Assembly: GCA_025786725.1 (NCBI GenBank)
Contig: JAHLTZ010000004.1
Location: 744,001-808,000 of the forward strand
DNA: 64,000 nucleotides
From: Syncephalis fuscata
Taxonomy: Eukaryota; Zoopagomycota; Zoopagomycetes; Zoopagales; Piptocephalidaceae
Direction of reading: 5' to 3'
Positions 1 to 12,464 of the stretch are shown piece by piece. The notes beneath the pieces were generated by a model that was given only the letters and a program-made list of their open reading frames with translations, searched no databases and was not told where the DNA came from. A program made the translations under genes and the position numbers. Positions within the stretch are counted from its first letter, which is position 1; each line of letters opens with the position of its first letter.

Positions 1-3000
1 TGATGCCAAATTAGCTTGAGCCATGACTGCTTGACGTTGAGCCATAGCTGCTTGTACTTGAGCGGCTAATGTAGCAGCTAATGCAGGATTATTATTAGCT
101 GCTGCTGCTAATGCAGCCTGTGCATTAAGTATATTTGTTGCAGTAGTAGCGTTCATTGATTGTTGTTGTTGTTGTTGTTGCTGCTGCTGCTGCTGTCGCA
201 TTTGAATAAGATGTTGTCGATGTAACATATTAATTACATCCGGTGGTAACTAATAAACTATTAGTAATGTAAAATAAAATCTGCTTTAATCAATTAAATA
301 CCTGCTGTAAATTAATCATAGCATTAGCATTATTATTGGGATTGACATTCATGGCCGAGGCTTGAAGTTGTCGTATACGCTGTGCATATTGCAGCTGGGC
401 TAGACTTAATGGTAAATTACCTTGACCTTGTCGCTGTAATTGCTGGAGTTGGAGTTGTTGTAACTGCTGTAATTGCTGTGGTGTAGGTTGAATTTGTGGC
501 ATAGACTGTTGTTGTTGTTGTTGCTGTTGCTGTTGTTGCTGTTGTTGCTGCTGTCGTTGTTGCTGCTGCTGTGTTAATAAGGCAAAGGCAGCAGCAGCAG
601 CAGCATTTTGTGCTTGAACATTCATCGGTAATGGTGGGCCAGGTCGACCAGGTGTTTGCATCATTGACAAAGCAGATAGCGTAGGTGATTGTGCCCCTGC
701 AGTAACCGATGAAGGTGTACCAGCAGTATTGGCAGTATTGTTAGCATTACCGGCAGCATTGGCAGCATTATTAGCATTGGCATTAACTGTAGCCGTAGAA
801 GCAGGTGGTGTTGGAGCCGAGGTACGATTACCACGTGGTGTTGCATTAGCAGATTGTGGTGTTTGAATAATGGTGGGCTGTGCATTAGCTATGGTCGGTG
901 TCGTGTTGTCCACTGTTTCTACATCATTGCCATTGCTAGTATTACTCGTATTGCCATAGGTGTCGCTGATGTATTGGCTGCCGGCATAGCTGTTACACCT
1001 CGTGCTGCTAAAAGTGCTTGTAGTTGTTGTTGTTGCAACCAAAGCTGATTGGCTTGATTTGGTAATGCACCAGATTGAGCGGGTAGTGTTTGGCCAGGTG
1101 CCGAAACAGTCGCCGCAGCTGCTGCAATACGAGCTTGATTGGCTAGTTGATTGGCCGTCATAATCTGTGATTGACGAATAAGATTAGCGCGTAGTGCAGG
1201 ATTATTGGCATAAACATTTTGTAATGTTTGTAAAGGTAATTGCTAACCAATTCATTATTAATTGAGTATAGTAATATACTATCTACTTACTGCTCGTACA
1301 TGTGCCTGCTGCGCTAATAAACGGGTAAGTTGCAGTTCACGTGTAATACGTAACTGTCCTAGAATACGCGGTGTAGGTGCTTGGCTATTAACATCAATAC
1401 CTGGTACTTGTTGGCCAGCCAGCACACGCTCCTTCTCTTCCGTAACTGTAATGGCTTGTGATACTAATAAAAAATAAAGCCATTAGCCATTAAATTTAAA
1501 TTAAATAAATATTTTACCATTTTTACGTAATTGTTCCCGTCGTTTAGATGCTTTACGGAATGCATCTTGCAGTGAAATGGCCTTGGGTGCACGTTTCTTA
1601 CTATCTTTTATCGCTTTTTGTTTCGTATCTTTGCGTTGCTTATTCATGACAGCCGTGTCAAGTAAATGCTCTGCTTCTGAGAACATACTTGAATGGCCGA
1701 CTGGGTGCGGTACAGGAATCAATGTTGGCTGGTCAGATTTACCTTGATTCTGGAATAGCCATCGATCACAGCAAGATTGTGCACTGTAGCCGCCTTTTGA
1801 CAAATTACGGTGACCATTCATACATTCAGCGATAAGTTGCCAGTTAAATCCATATTGTTCCACGAGTAGATTAAGCATACGATCCTGTTCCGGTGTCCAT
1901 GTCTCAAGTGTCTTTACATAATGATCGATCTTGCCAGAGGGTAGTACCACTTCAACCGGCCCTAAATCCTTAGCTTTACGTGTTGTAAATAGTTCTAAAA
2001 ATGGAATCCAGTGTTAATATAGATGATTAATATTCATAATCTACATATTAATACTTCTATAAACTTACCACAAGCTGAAGGTGAATATCGGTTTCGGCTA
2101 ACAAAATTGGGCATACTTGAACGAATACGATCATTAAAGCGTCGTGATGAGTTTTGTTTGTTAAATAACTCTTTGGCTGGTGGTCCATTTGATAGCAGCT
2201 TTGAGATAGGCACTACTTGACCCATATCTACATCATCCAAGTAGGCATCTGCATCACCAGGTTCTGGAATAGTGTACATAGGCAATGCATGTAAATTACT
2301 TAAAGCTTGTTTAGCATCAAATAAAAATGGTAAACTTGTTTCCACGCCTATATTATATTATATTATATTAATATATATATATATATATAATAGCAATGCT
2401 ACTTACTATCATCAAGGAATGGAGATGCCTCATTTACTTCACCGTCATATTGTTTAGTTAACATAAGATTGCCTGGATTTGCTACAGATCCTTGGTCATT
2501 TGTAATCTCTTTATGAATAAATGGAGATGGTCAGTTATGTTCATTGACTCTAAATGCTGTCTTGTTCTTTATCTGTTAATACAGATGTATCTGAATCTAT
2601 TTGCATCTTTACTGCAGATGGACTATTCAATAATTAGTTTATTGAACTATATATATACATATATATATAATCACTTACGTAGTTTCTTCTTTAGTCTCTG
2701 ACGTAGCTGTAGCTGACCAATCAGTCATTTCATTTGGCTCTACCATAGGTAGAAAGCGTGGTGGTCTTGTTTTCACCTGTAATGATTGCTTATCCTCACT
2801 ATGATGCCATTCCCGAATCCAATTGGCAAAATGAAATGCCATTGCTTGTTTCCATTTACGCTCTTCTTTAAAATCAATTCTGAGCCATTTCTAATTATAT
2901 ATTAATAAATATATGTATATACTGATAAATTTTATTAATATAGTCACCATTTCATCCAATACATAATCCCAATGAGTTTTAGTTCTTGGTGGGGCCTTAT

Positions 3001-4285
3001 GTCTCTTGGGCTGTCGGAAACTCCACATACTAGCCTCTTTCAGCTGTTCTACGCGTTGTATAGCACGTAATAGGCGTACTTCATTACGGCATATCTATAA
3101 TTTATAGGTTATATTTAATGATTCATAATACTCTAGCTGATTACCTTCCATTCTTGTGAGCTGACAACTTTCTTCGCCGATTGTACTTGTTTATAGAGTG
3201 GCTGATGTTCTGCTCGAATCTGCCAGGCTAGCATATTGGCGCGCATTCGTTCAATTGCCGAGCTTTTAGCCCGTGTCTGAACACTAATACTTGGTCGCTT
3301 GGTGGGTGTAGTTGTTCGTTGCGGTGCCTGTTTAATACGAATACGTACTGAAGGTTGGCGTGAGTGTTTCCTTTGTGGTGGTCGTGGCCGTTGATTCTCC
3401 AACGATTGAAGTGGTTGACTTGATCGAAATGGATCAATATCCGAGTCTGGTCTCAGTTCTGGTGACAATACACCTGGACTATTTTGACGTGGTCCATCAA
3501 GAAACCCGCCTGTTAATTCACTGATATGTTTATGTCGAATAGCACCGCTAACTCCACGTGTTACCATACGTTCAACAGGTGCAGCAACACGTAATCTTTT
3601 TGATGGAATATTGCTATTAATAGCAGATCGAGAATTTTCTAATAAGCTGTCTTCTAATAAAGGTGACAAACCGTCATCTAGAATATTAGATTATGATAAT
3701 AGTAATAGTAATAAATTAGTATTAATAATATATATATACTATATACTATATACTATATAACGTAAAATACTTACCATCACCAGTTAATGTAGATTCATCA
3801 AGTTCTCCCTAACATACGTATCCAACATTAACATGTCATTTACTATTTATTAATTAAACTTACTTGTCTAAAATACACCAATTAATGAGTAATGAGTAAT
3901 AACTAGTATACCAAGTACTTACATTAGAGGTGGGCTTTGGATAAATCGATCGAAAGCATCGGGTGAAGTATCAGCCAACGAGGCCAATGCAGCACTTTGT
4001 GTGTAGGATTTCGCGTTAACTAAGAAAGAAAGCTCTTCTAGTGCGTTCTTTCTACGTTCTGTCACAGATCTATAGTAGTATGAGACGTTAGATAAACACT
4101 ATTAGTAAAGGTAAATAGTGTATATAAATCAATATGACGTACTCGATCTCGTTGGTGCGTGCCAGTTCCACTGCTTTACGTAATTCAAGCAATGCTGATT
4201 CCGCCACTCCCTATATACGATCAATATTTGTTTCTATTACTAGTAATATGAGATAACTTACTTGTAAAGGAGGATCGCCTACCAT
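1..4285 (-). CDS. EAF1: Eaf1/Vid21, NuA4 histone acetyltransferase scaffold subunit (3' end beyond window)
   Basis: Eaf1/Vid21 is the platform subunit of the NuA4 histone H4/H2A acetyltransferase in the nucleus. The start is ATG at 4285 (MVGDPPLQ, donor GTAAGT), just upstream of the divergent ORC1. Exons at about 4213-4140 and 4071-3925 give the helical N-terminus. An HSA domain is encoded at about 3095-2690 (THWDYVLDEM, then KWLRIDFKEERKWKQAMAF), the segment that binds actin and Arp4 in this family. A SANT/Myb domain lies at about 1900-1740 (TWTPEQDRML, with CCDRWLFQNQGKS). The C-terminus is Gln-rich (poly-Q at about 600-490), as in Vid21/p400 proteins. The gene continues past base 1. Between about 990 and 940 the open frame shifts by one base with no usable intron, probably an assembly indel. 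HSA followed by SANT without a SNF2 ATPase identifies Eaf1 rather than Swr1, Ino80 or p400. Confidence 0.9.
490..605 (-). repeat. CAG/CAA tract encoding poly-glutamine in Eaf1
   Basis: On the minus strand a run of CAA/CAG codons, broken by single Arg codons, encodes more than 20 glutamines; a shorter tract lies at 161-195. Poly-Q is common in the C-terminus of Vid21-type proteins. CAA and CAG are mixed, which limits slippage. Confidence 0.85.
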
Positions 4286-4420
4286 CTTGTTGAATTACGA
4301 TCGTTGATGAAGTAGATTAGGACAATAAGCTGTAAAGGAGGAAAAATGGTAAATAGATATTGTTATTAGAATTGTTATTACAACTATTGCAACTATTACA
4401 AAAATCTTTTATTTAACATT

Positions 4421-6520
4421 ATGCCCACTGAGAGTAAAGAAGTTTTTACACCACGACGATCAGCGAGGAAGCGTACGCAAGTTCATGAAATAGAAGTAAG
4501 TTAACTATTGGACCATCTATTGTTGATTTCTATGTAAATAACCGTATTAATACTTATTGTATGACTGGTACTTATGACTATAGAATGAAAGTGGCAATGA
4601 TACAGATCAGTCTGAGGAATTTAAGTTAAACGCGAGAGGCCAGACGAGCGACAGTAACGAAGAGGGCAATATAAGTGGAGAAGAGAGCGATTCAGCGTCT
4701 GTAAGAACGCCACGACGTCAAACACGTACCTCTTCTCATGTTACTCCGTCGCGTTCTCGGCAAGTAGTTACACCACGCAGTCGTGGACGTGGTCGTAGCC
4801 GAGGTCGTGGAGCACATACACCTACGCCGCGATCCATTCGGTATAGTACATATATATATATATATTAATAACAAACTGTTAATTTCTGTATTCATATTTG
4901 TATACATCTAGTGTAAAGACTGCTGTTATCTCAAATGCTTTACCAAGTCGTGCTACACCGCGTCGACCACAGCGGGACATCTACGAAGAGGCACGGGAAC
5001 GCTTGCATACCGCGGCTGTCCCTAGTAGTCTACCGGGCCGTGAAATGGAAGCTATAGAAATTGAAGCCGTTTTAGAAACTGCCATCACCGAAAAGACCGG
5101 CTGCTGTCTATGCAAGTAAAATAAGCAAGAAATCAATTAAACTAATTGCTGCTCCACCTATAGATGTGTCAGGCGTGCCGGGCACAGGCAAGACGGCTAC
5201 AGTACACGAGTGTGTAAAACGGCTACAAGAGAAGGTTGCTCAACAGGTAATAAGTGTTGTTAAGTGTATTGTTTAAACTTAAGTGGCCAAGGAACTTGAA
5301 CCATTTAGATTTGTAGAAATCAACGGTATGAAGATTACTGACCCGGGGCAGGCCTATTCAATGCTTTGGGAAGAGTTGGAAGGTATACGAGTTACGCCTA
5401 AACATGCAGCCGATCTTTTAGAAAAGAGATTTAGTCACGACATGCCGACGATGAACCGCCATGGTAATGTTAATAGGCATACCATGAGCAGTTGATTAAT
5501 ATAGTTATATACATATACACACATATATATAGTGTTGTATTAATGGATGAACTAGACTGGCTAGTGACTAAGCGGCAAACAGTGATGTATAACTTTTTTG
5601 ATTGGCCTAATAGACCAAATTCACAATTGATAGTCATTGCGGTGGCTAATACAATGGATTTGCCTGAGCGTGCGCTTAGTAATAAAGTGTCATCACGACT
5701 TGGTAAGTAATCGGTTAATGATTAGATGGTTAGATATTAGATTAGAAAGTTAATGGCTATTTATTAGGATTATCACGAATCAATTTCCAGCCATACACTC
5801 ATGAACAGTTGTGTGAAATTGTAGCATCACGTCTGGCTGGCTGTAAAGCATTCGACCCAGATGCTATAGAGTTGTGTGGTCGAAAAGTAAGTGCCGTGTC
5901 AGGTGATGCACGGCGGGCACTGGATATCTGTCGGTAAGTATAGGCAAATGTTAATGTAAATGTAATATATAATATATAATACATAATATACGCTATAATT
6001 ACAGTCTGGCCGTTGAAATTATGGAACGTGACCATGGTAATGCTGCATCTTCTTTAGATGCTGCACCCATACAAGAGAATTCGCAAGTAACAGTCGGTGT
6101 TATTGCTCGTGCTATTCGTGAAATGTATGCATCAGGACCCGTAGCATTTGTACGTCAAGCATCATTACATCAGAAAATGTTCTTGGCCTGTGTTGTACTA
6201 CAATTGCGTAAATCTGGCCAGAACGAAGTATCATTGGCCGAGGTAAGTCAATAGCACTACTACAATGGAAAGACAGCCAAGCATGAAGTAACACAAGTAA
6301 CTAGATTGTACCTGCACACCAACAGTTATGCCAACTTCGGCAAATCACTATGCCCACCGATTCGGATTTAGCCGCCGTTTGCGCAAGTCTTGGCGCAAGC
6401 CGTTGCTTGCTCGTCGAGTCAACTCGGCTCGATTTACACCAACGACTGCGTCTTAATATCGGCGTTGAAGACATTGTAATGGCTTTAAAGAATGATACGC
6501 TGTTCGAGCAATTATTGTGA
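4421..6520 (+). CDS. ORC1: Origin recognition complex subunit 1 (AAA+ ATPase)
   Basis: Orc1 is the ATP-binding subunit of the complex that marks replication origins. ATG at 4421 follows a short 136-bp divergent spacer from EAF1. Exon 1 ([18 protein letters not shown]) and exon 2 form a basic, acidic/serine and RG-rich leader. The AAA+ core follows: Walker A GVPGTGKT at about 5176, [11 protein letters not shown], Walker B LMDELDWL at about 5541, the sensor region ([14 protein letters not shown]), the SRLG arginine-finger region, then the lid ([11 protein letters not shown]) and a winged-helix tail ending at TGA 6518-6520. It lacks an N-terminal BAH domain, so it is shorter than yeast or animal Orc1. 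The exon junction at about 5462/5532 is off by one base: the visible donor leaves phase 1 while the Walker B exon needs phase 2. Cdc6 is the alternative, but the VVLMDELD and ANTMDLPER motifs fit Orc1 better. Confidence 0.9.
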
Positions 6521-7033
6521 ATTGTTGGTTTATTTAATTTTCACAACTTGTGCTTAATAAACTATTTTAGCTTTTTAAACAATCCATGGTACTGTTTATA
6601 ATGGGAGAAAGAGAAAGTTGAAGAAACGATTGAAACTGAAGTGTAGAAACGAAACGGACAAGAACGAGAAAACAAAGAGAGCAAAAAATCTGAAGCATTA
6701 ATGCATAAGGAAGAAAGCTTCCAAATGCAACGAATCGAAAGAATGAAGCGCAAAACAAGGAAATAGAAATGCTGCCAATGGCCGGACTGGCACGCAACTT
6801 AATGGAGTGGTACGCCAGATAGTAAAAGGGCGTCAAGAGACTGCTTTCTGCCAGACTCTTTAATCGGTTTAGCATCAATCATTAAGAGATGATAGTATAT
6901 CAATTTCAAATTATGATATTTATAGCAAGTCTCGCTGTGGTAATAGATCTACATAAGAATTATGAATTTTGGTAGAGAATAATCGGATAATAAAGCACAG
7001 GATAACAATAGTGTGTCGGATTAATGTTGTTGT
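6521..7033. other. Intergenic/3' region between convergent ORC1 and the HMG gene
   Basis: No gene seen. From about 6595 to 6790 the plus strand is strongly purine-rich (repeated GA and AAG runs), so the minus strand, which would be the 3' UTR of the HMG-box gene, is a polypyrimidine stretch. A 103-codon minus-strand ORF here follows that composition and has no recognisable features. Confidence 0.5.
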
Positions 7034-8368
7034 TTAGACTTGGTTCATGACACCCGTGTCGACCATGTTGAATAGAAGTGACGTGTATTGGTCGTCATTG
7101 TTGTTTTGTGCAAGGGCCGACAAGTTGTTTAGGTAGTCGGCGTTGAACATTTGGTTTTCGGGTAACACGCCATTGAAGTTATTGATATTGGTGGGGTGCA
7201 TGGGAGGTGTAAGCTGACCGCAGGCTTGGAGTTCCGGTGACCAGTTAGCAAATGATGTGAATTGCTCTTGAGCGACAGTGGTGGCAGCAGGGAGAGTGGA
7301 GAAGGCAATATCAGTGACATCATGCTGAACACAGGCAGGTGGCAGGGCATACATGGCCGATAAGTCAGTCCTGGCCATGGGTACTGGTGTGCCGGCAAGT
7401 GAGCTTGATTGGCTTGTCAATGAAGGCGTAGGCGTTGGTACGCTGAATGTGGCTGCCGACAAATCAACCAAGGGAAGGTGTGTAATGTCGTCGTGGAATA
7501 GTGTTTCCATGAAAGAAGAGCTGCTCGGCAACACCGGCAATGGAGCTGCGTTGCTTGTGGCATGGGTAACATTGGGCCAGTCCATGTAGCATTGCTCATT
7601 TTGGACGCTGTTACACACGTTAAAGGTTGATGCAATGTTGGTGGCAGCATTGTTGGCAGCCATTGGATGTGGCAGAGAAATAGCGTTGTCGTTGGCCATC
7701 GAGTTCATGTAGAAAGGCATATCGTTGGTGTTATATGTTAGCAACGATTGAACAGATGGGATTGAAGCAACTGAATTCGACATCATGTAGGCATTTGATC
7801 GTGGTTTTTGTTGATATGGGTGGGCGTGCATGTGCTTGGAGCGTTGCGCCACGCGGCGGTTAGCCTCTGATTCGCGACGTTGGCGGAGACGTTCTTGCTT
7901 GCTGCGTGGGCGGTACTTGTAGTCGGGGAAGGCTAGCTCGTGTTGTTTAGCACCTTCGGCAGCCTTGCGTTTGTAAGCAGCCTTCACCTCCTCAGGCTCC
8001 AACTTCCACATATCACCAATAATCTTGGAGATGAATTTGTTGTTGCAGCGATGGCCTTGTTCGCGCATTACTTGGGCGTGTTTGTCGCGACGGTAGGTCA
8101 TGAAGCAGTTGAGTGGGCGAGGTGCGCGACCATCTCTGGTCATTGAAGGGACGGGCATGTTGTCATCGGTTGCCGATGGCTCAGGCGACGCAGCTGGTGA
8201 TGGAACACCAAGAATGGAAGGAGCAGCAATGGGATTTTCCTCCAAAGCAATAGCCTTAGTTTGCACATTAGAGTAATTTCCAGATGCATGCTGCTGCATC
8301 TGGTAGTCGTATTGGTTGCTGCACATGATGTTGTTGTTGTTGCTAATGTTGTTAACAGTTGAGCTCAT
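7034..8368 (-). CDS. HMG-box (MATA-type) transcription factor
   Basis: Single-exon protein of 444 residues. Residues 83-156 form a fungal MATA_HMG box: RPLNCFMTYRRDKHAQV, then NNKFISKIIGDMWK, then a helix rich in Lys and Glu, closing with DYKYRPRSKQER and a basic tail. This is the class that contains mating-type HMG proteins and the regulators Ste11, Prf1 and Rop1, so a role in sexual development or pheromone response is plausible. The flanks are low-complexity (Asn, Gln, Ser, Pro), typical of activation regions. I chose ATG 8368; an upstream in-frame ATG at 8392 would add eight residues. No known sex-locus neighbours (triose phosphate transporter, RNA helicase RnhA) flank it, so it is more likely a downstream regulator than a mating-type gene itself, but this is undecided. 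Confidence 0.85.
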   Translation of the reverse strand: MSSTVNNISNNNNIMCSNQYDYQMQQHASGNYSNVQTKAIALEENPIAAPSILGVPSPAASPEPSATDDNMPVPSMTRDGRAPRPLNCFMTYRRDKHAQVMREQGHRCNNKFISKIIGDMWKLEPEEVKAAYKRKAAEGAKQHELAFPDYKYRPRSKQERLRQRRESEANRRVAQRSKHMHAHPYQQKPRSNAYMMSNSVASIPSVQSLLTYNTNDMPFYMNSMANDNAISLPHPMAANNAATNIASTFNVCNSVQNEQCYMDWPNVTHATSNAAPLPVLPSSSSFMETLFHDDITHLPLVDLSAATFSVPTPTPSLTSQSSSLAGTPVPMARTDLSAMYALPPACVQHDVTDIAFSTLPAATTVAQEQFTSFANWSPELQACGQLTPPMHPTNINNFNGVLPENQMFNADYLNNLSALAQNNNDDQYTSLLFNMVDTGVMNQV

Positions 8369-9494
8369 GTTGTAGCACAAGAATAAAATCAAGTGTAATA
8401 GTTAGAACGATAGTACGGAATAGGATAAGTGGCGTTGAAAGCGGCGATATTTAGCAATATATATATATATAATTGTTGCTGACAATTAATAAACACTTTC
8501 GATTAAGGGAGAGACTCAAAGGGAATTAGTACCAATGTATGGGGCAATGCACGACGATGTATCACTCTACTGGGTACCGAGCAATACAGATCGGGGACAA
8601 TGATAAATGAATAAAAACTTGCTTCAAGCACGTTTAAGTTGCTGAAACAAAAAATGAGAAACGCTATTACAACGTACGCAGAAGGTAGAGATGTCGAATA
8701 GGAATTGCTCAACGAAAAGACGGAGCAGATAGTAGTTATATAAAATAAAAAGAATTGGCAGTGTTCTTGTTAAGCGCAAAGAAAAGGCGAGAAGAGTTGC
8801 AATCTGGAATTGGTTACAACAAGCGAGGATCAGCGAAGACCGGAATATAAATGTGTGTTCTCAGAGAGAGGTGCTTGGTATGGTGCTGATGAAATATTAT
8901 GACTTCAGTGGTAGAATGGCGTGGTGAGTCAGGACAGTTGTACCATATGGTTTCAATGGTCCACGAAACAAGGTAGAGGGAATCAGATTGTTTAACGAAT
9001 CAACGGAAGATACCAAATTGAGACAAAGAATAAGAATTAGGCTAGAGAATAGCACTTGAACAAGCACTGTAATGTGTTTTCTGGGATAGCTTCGTATATA
9101 GGGAACTAAAGCCACCGAAGGAAGGAATGGCGGGGTAATGAACAGAGAGTGTGTTTCAGTATTAGCACGGGACGAGCGTGAATGGCACTTTCGTCTTATT
9201 CAGTGCTAAGAACAAGGCGTGATGTATTCAAGGAATAGAAATCACACTGTCACACAATCTAAAAAGTAATATTTCTCTTTAGAAGCAACGCCAACGATAG
9301 TAGGAATTGGTTTGAGCTTAAGAAAGGCACAAAGTAAAGAAGATACAGATTTGAATAAAAATGTTCGATTTTACGAGTAAAGGGCTTGTAATATCGACTT
9401 TTGCTTAAGTAGATGCAGTAAGCTGTGATTGTTATGCTAATAAGTTTTGATGCGATGATGATGCTTGGAATGGAAATGCGATTCATTGGACTAC
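8369..9494 (-). promoter_or_regulatory. Possible long 5' leader of the HMG-box gene
   Basis: From about 8500 to 9490 the plus strand is persistently purine-rich, so the minus strand is pyrimidine-rich in the sense orientation of the HMG gene. The asymmetry begins just inside a good minus-strand TATA box at 9495-9504. Together these suggest one transcript with a leader of about 1.1 kb. Long leaders are known for the related fungal HMG regulator Ste11. A second, closer TATA-like site (TTATATAAA on the plus strand) lies at about 8735. No conserved ORF is seen in the stretch. Confidence 0.4.
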
Positions 9495-9504
9495 TTTTAT
9501 ATAA
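9495..9504 (-). promoter_or_regulatory. TATA box, minus strand, far upstream of the HMG gene
   Basis: The minus-strand reading is TATATAAAAG-like, 1.13 kb upstream of the HMG start codon and at the edge of the purine-asymmetric stretch. Function is inferred from motif and position only. Confidence 0.35.
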
Positions 9505-12464
9505 AATAAAACATATCGTGACACTATGCATATGTACATGCGCACAAACCTTTTGGTAGAGTAACCAGTTTTAACACAAAGTCGCATAAAAAATAGCGCA
9601 GACTGCTGCCCTTTGCTGCAGGAATCTATTTTACGACATGGTGTGCTATTTTTATACAAAGAGTGTACAAAATTATTTTAAATTTCCTAAAAAGGTAAGT
9701 CGTCATACTGTTTTTAGTGCATCCCTGCCTATGTGCCAAGTCACTGTAGCTATTTTCATTATGACCATGACAAAGAAACTCGCGTTATTTTTACAATACA
9801 TAGTTCTATTAGTGGCTTTGATATTTACTGAATTAGATATAGTTCTACAAATTGTTAGAAAACTTTGTTTTGCTATTTTCTTTGATCATGGTGCACAAAG
9901 ACGCCTGATAGGTCAAGGCCGTTTGTATGGTGGTGGTGGTGGTGGTGGCTATTTTGCAAACTACTTGCACATGGCTCATAATTGAGTTAGAATGGCAGCG
10001 GAGTTTTATTATTCTGGCTTAGTTGTAGTATGGCATTTCCTTACGAGTCTACACCTCAATCAACTTGCGGTCGGCCGTGGGTTCAGCCGTTGCCCTTGCT
10101 GTAAAAGTGCCCCGGCCACGCGATTCAATAGCATGTGTGTATGAAAGGGAGAGTGCGTGTGGAGTGAAAATGAAAACGACCACTTGGCCAGTGATCACGA
10201 GATGTTTGACGCGCCATTTTGGAAACACATATGTTTCGACTTTGTCGTTTGATAGAGCGTTTACTTTCTGCTAATTGCCATGCTAGCAGTGCAGCACTGT
10301 TCATTTTGCCAAGTATGATCGAAAGCTTGCCAGTCAACTGCTTGGCCTGCGTTATTATCGACCCAGCACCACAGCTAGTCTGCTGATAGCAGTTTATTCA
10401 AGGCCTACATGACTGCATCAATGGCCGGCCGTCCAACTAGTACAACGCTACGCGTGTAACAGTGCCTATTTGTGAGGCCGTCTATCATTAAACAGCCAAT
10501 ACGATATCAAGGTCAAAATACAATAGTCATTTGTGTTGACGTGTGTGTAGAATGTGCGCAACTTGCCCTTGTTCCTCAAACATGATTGGCCAACGAGATA
10601 TGGGCGTTTCTTTGTCTTATGCATACTCATGCATGTCGCCTATTCTCCTGCTCTTCACAGAATCGCCTTAATTGTAATCGTTTTAATACAACAATTCAAT
10701 AGTAAATATACACTATTTTACGCTATGTTGGGATAAAAGTAATAAAACACACCAATTGTCATTTATCTATATATTATGACCGAATTTTGTAATAAAAGTC
10801 AAATAAATAAAAGACTTTAAAACATAATAGTATATGTATGGATCGCCTCAATGCCTTGTCCACCTGACACTCATTCTGTGTCAATTATTCTCGCACCAAT
10901 TATTTGCTTCTATACAATTTCGAACTTCTCTGGAATTCTATATGGTTCCCAGGTATGCTGTTTGAGGATAGCTGAGGCAAGAACATTGCTTTTTCTAATT
11001 TTGTCTATTGGAAAACACATGCTGCTTATGCCATTTTCACTTCTGAAGATAGAATTACGATAAAAAACTAGTTACATGAATAAGCAGCGTTGTTTCTTTA
11101 ATGAATATACATTGTTTGAGATGCAATAAAGAACAATGAACCGTTTTATTTTTGAATAAAAAACTGGAAATAGAAAAGAAATGATACAGATAAAGCGGCA
11201 TAATTTCTTTGTTCCTACTGACATGCATAATTTACAGCGAGTGTTTATTGGTCCAGAACTGTGTAGATAATGGGTTTGTTAGAAAGCCTTTATTGGCACC
11301 TTTATATCTCAGTAGAAAAAGCTACTGTATCTTTGGTTTGTTTTTGGTTATTCGGTTATTTGGTTATTATTGTTGTTACCGCCATTATTGTTGATTGAGT
11401 TTTAGTATATCAAATATGTATAATGTTTTTTAGATATTTTTTGGTTATTACTTTATTTTTAGACTTTGCTATGTTATGGTAGCTAGCTTGCCTTCTTGTA
11501 GCTTTTAAAAACAGCTTGCACCATATTTAAAGTGAGTAAAAATATTAAATATTATGCTTATGTTAGCTTTAATTAGCTATTTAATATTAGTATAACTAAT
11601 TGGTAACAGTAATTATTTTAATAAACAGAATAGTGGTGCGCTTATTAAAACTAATAATAACAGCAAGAAAAATTATTATTAACGTTAGAAACTATTACAA
11701 TATTTAGATATTTAATTAGCTACAGCGTGTATTTAAACATTAAAATCTTTCTAATAATTGTAATAGAATGCTATTAATATCTATTCCAGTTTAAATGATA
11801 GAGCAAAAAATAAGGCAAAATGTTAAGCAGTAATTTGGCTTTTTAGATGGCTTATTTTAATTTATTTAGACAATTATTTTATAAAATTTATGTTTAAACA
11901 ATAGAAATTGACATCTTATACTGTTTCAAGACAGTTAATGATGATGTTGAAGATAAATATATAGGCGAAATATATACTAGAAAAGTAAAAAATACAAAAC
12001 TATACATGTTGTATTTTATAACTTTCTCGGCCATTTTATCTGTACAGTAATTGCTCTAGTACTATGAGCTATGCGCTAATAATTTTACGTTATAATTAAT
12101 AATTATATACACGCTAACAATAAAATCTATTTAGCAATTACAATCTATGTTATGCCCATACAAGAATTACATTTTAGTATCAAACCATTCATCCATGATG
12201 CTGGATGGTTAGCAAGTGATATCCTTTTTTGATGATCGACCTGTACATGATGCTTTTCTTGTGGGCTCTGCTGTGCGACGCACACGATTGGCTGTTTCTG
12301 GAAGTCACGTGGCTGCTATGGGCTCGAATTTAATGCACCAAACAGGATCCTGCTGCCGTTCGCACCTCAACTTGTTCACCTGCTTCACTTTTGTTATCCA
12401 AGACAACTGACCAATTTTTGTTAATCGTATATTCTAAATTACTACTAATTAAATCCAAGCAAAC
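9505..12464. other. Gene-poor intergenic region
   Basis: About 3 kb with no convincing gene. The part near 10000-10650 is less AT-rich than the rest and contains G/C-rich words. The 115-codon plus-strand ORF at 9638-9985 contains a (GGT)n run and no domain, and I do not accept it. From 11400 to 12200 the sequence is very AT-rich with no clear structure. Confidence 0.5.

Noticed and set aside
6562-6878. Overlapping minus-strand ORFs of 63 and 103 codons, Ser/Leu/Phe-rich
   Set aside because: Composition follows the polypyrimidine tract of the likely 3' UTR; no motif.
9638-9985. 115-codon plus-strand ORF with Gly run
   Set aside because: No signal, domain or good start context; the Gly run comes from a GGT microsatellite and the rest is AT-driven.
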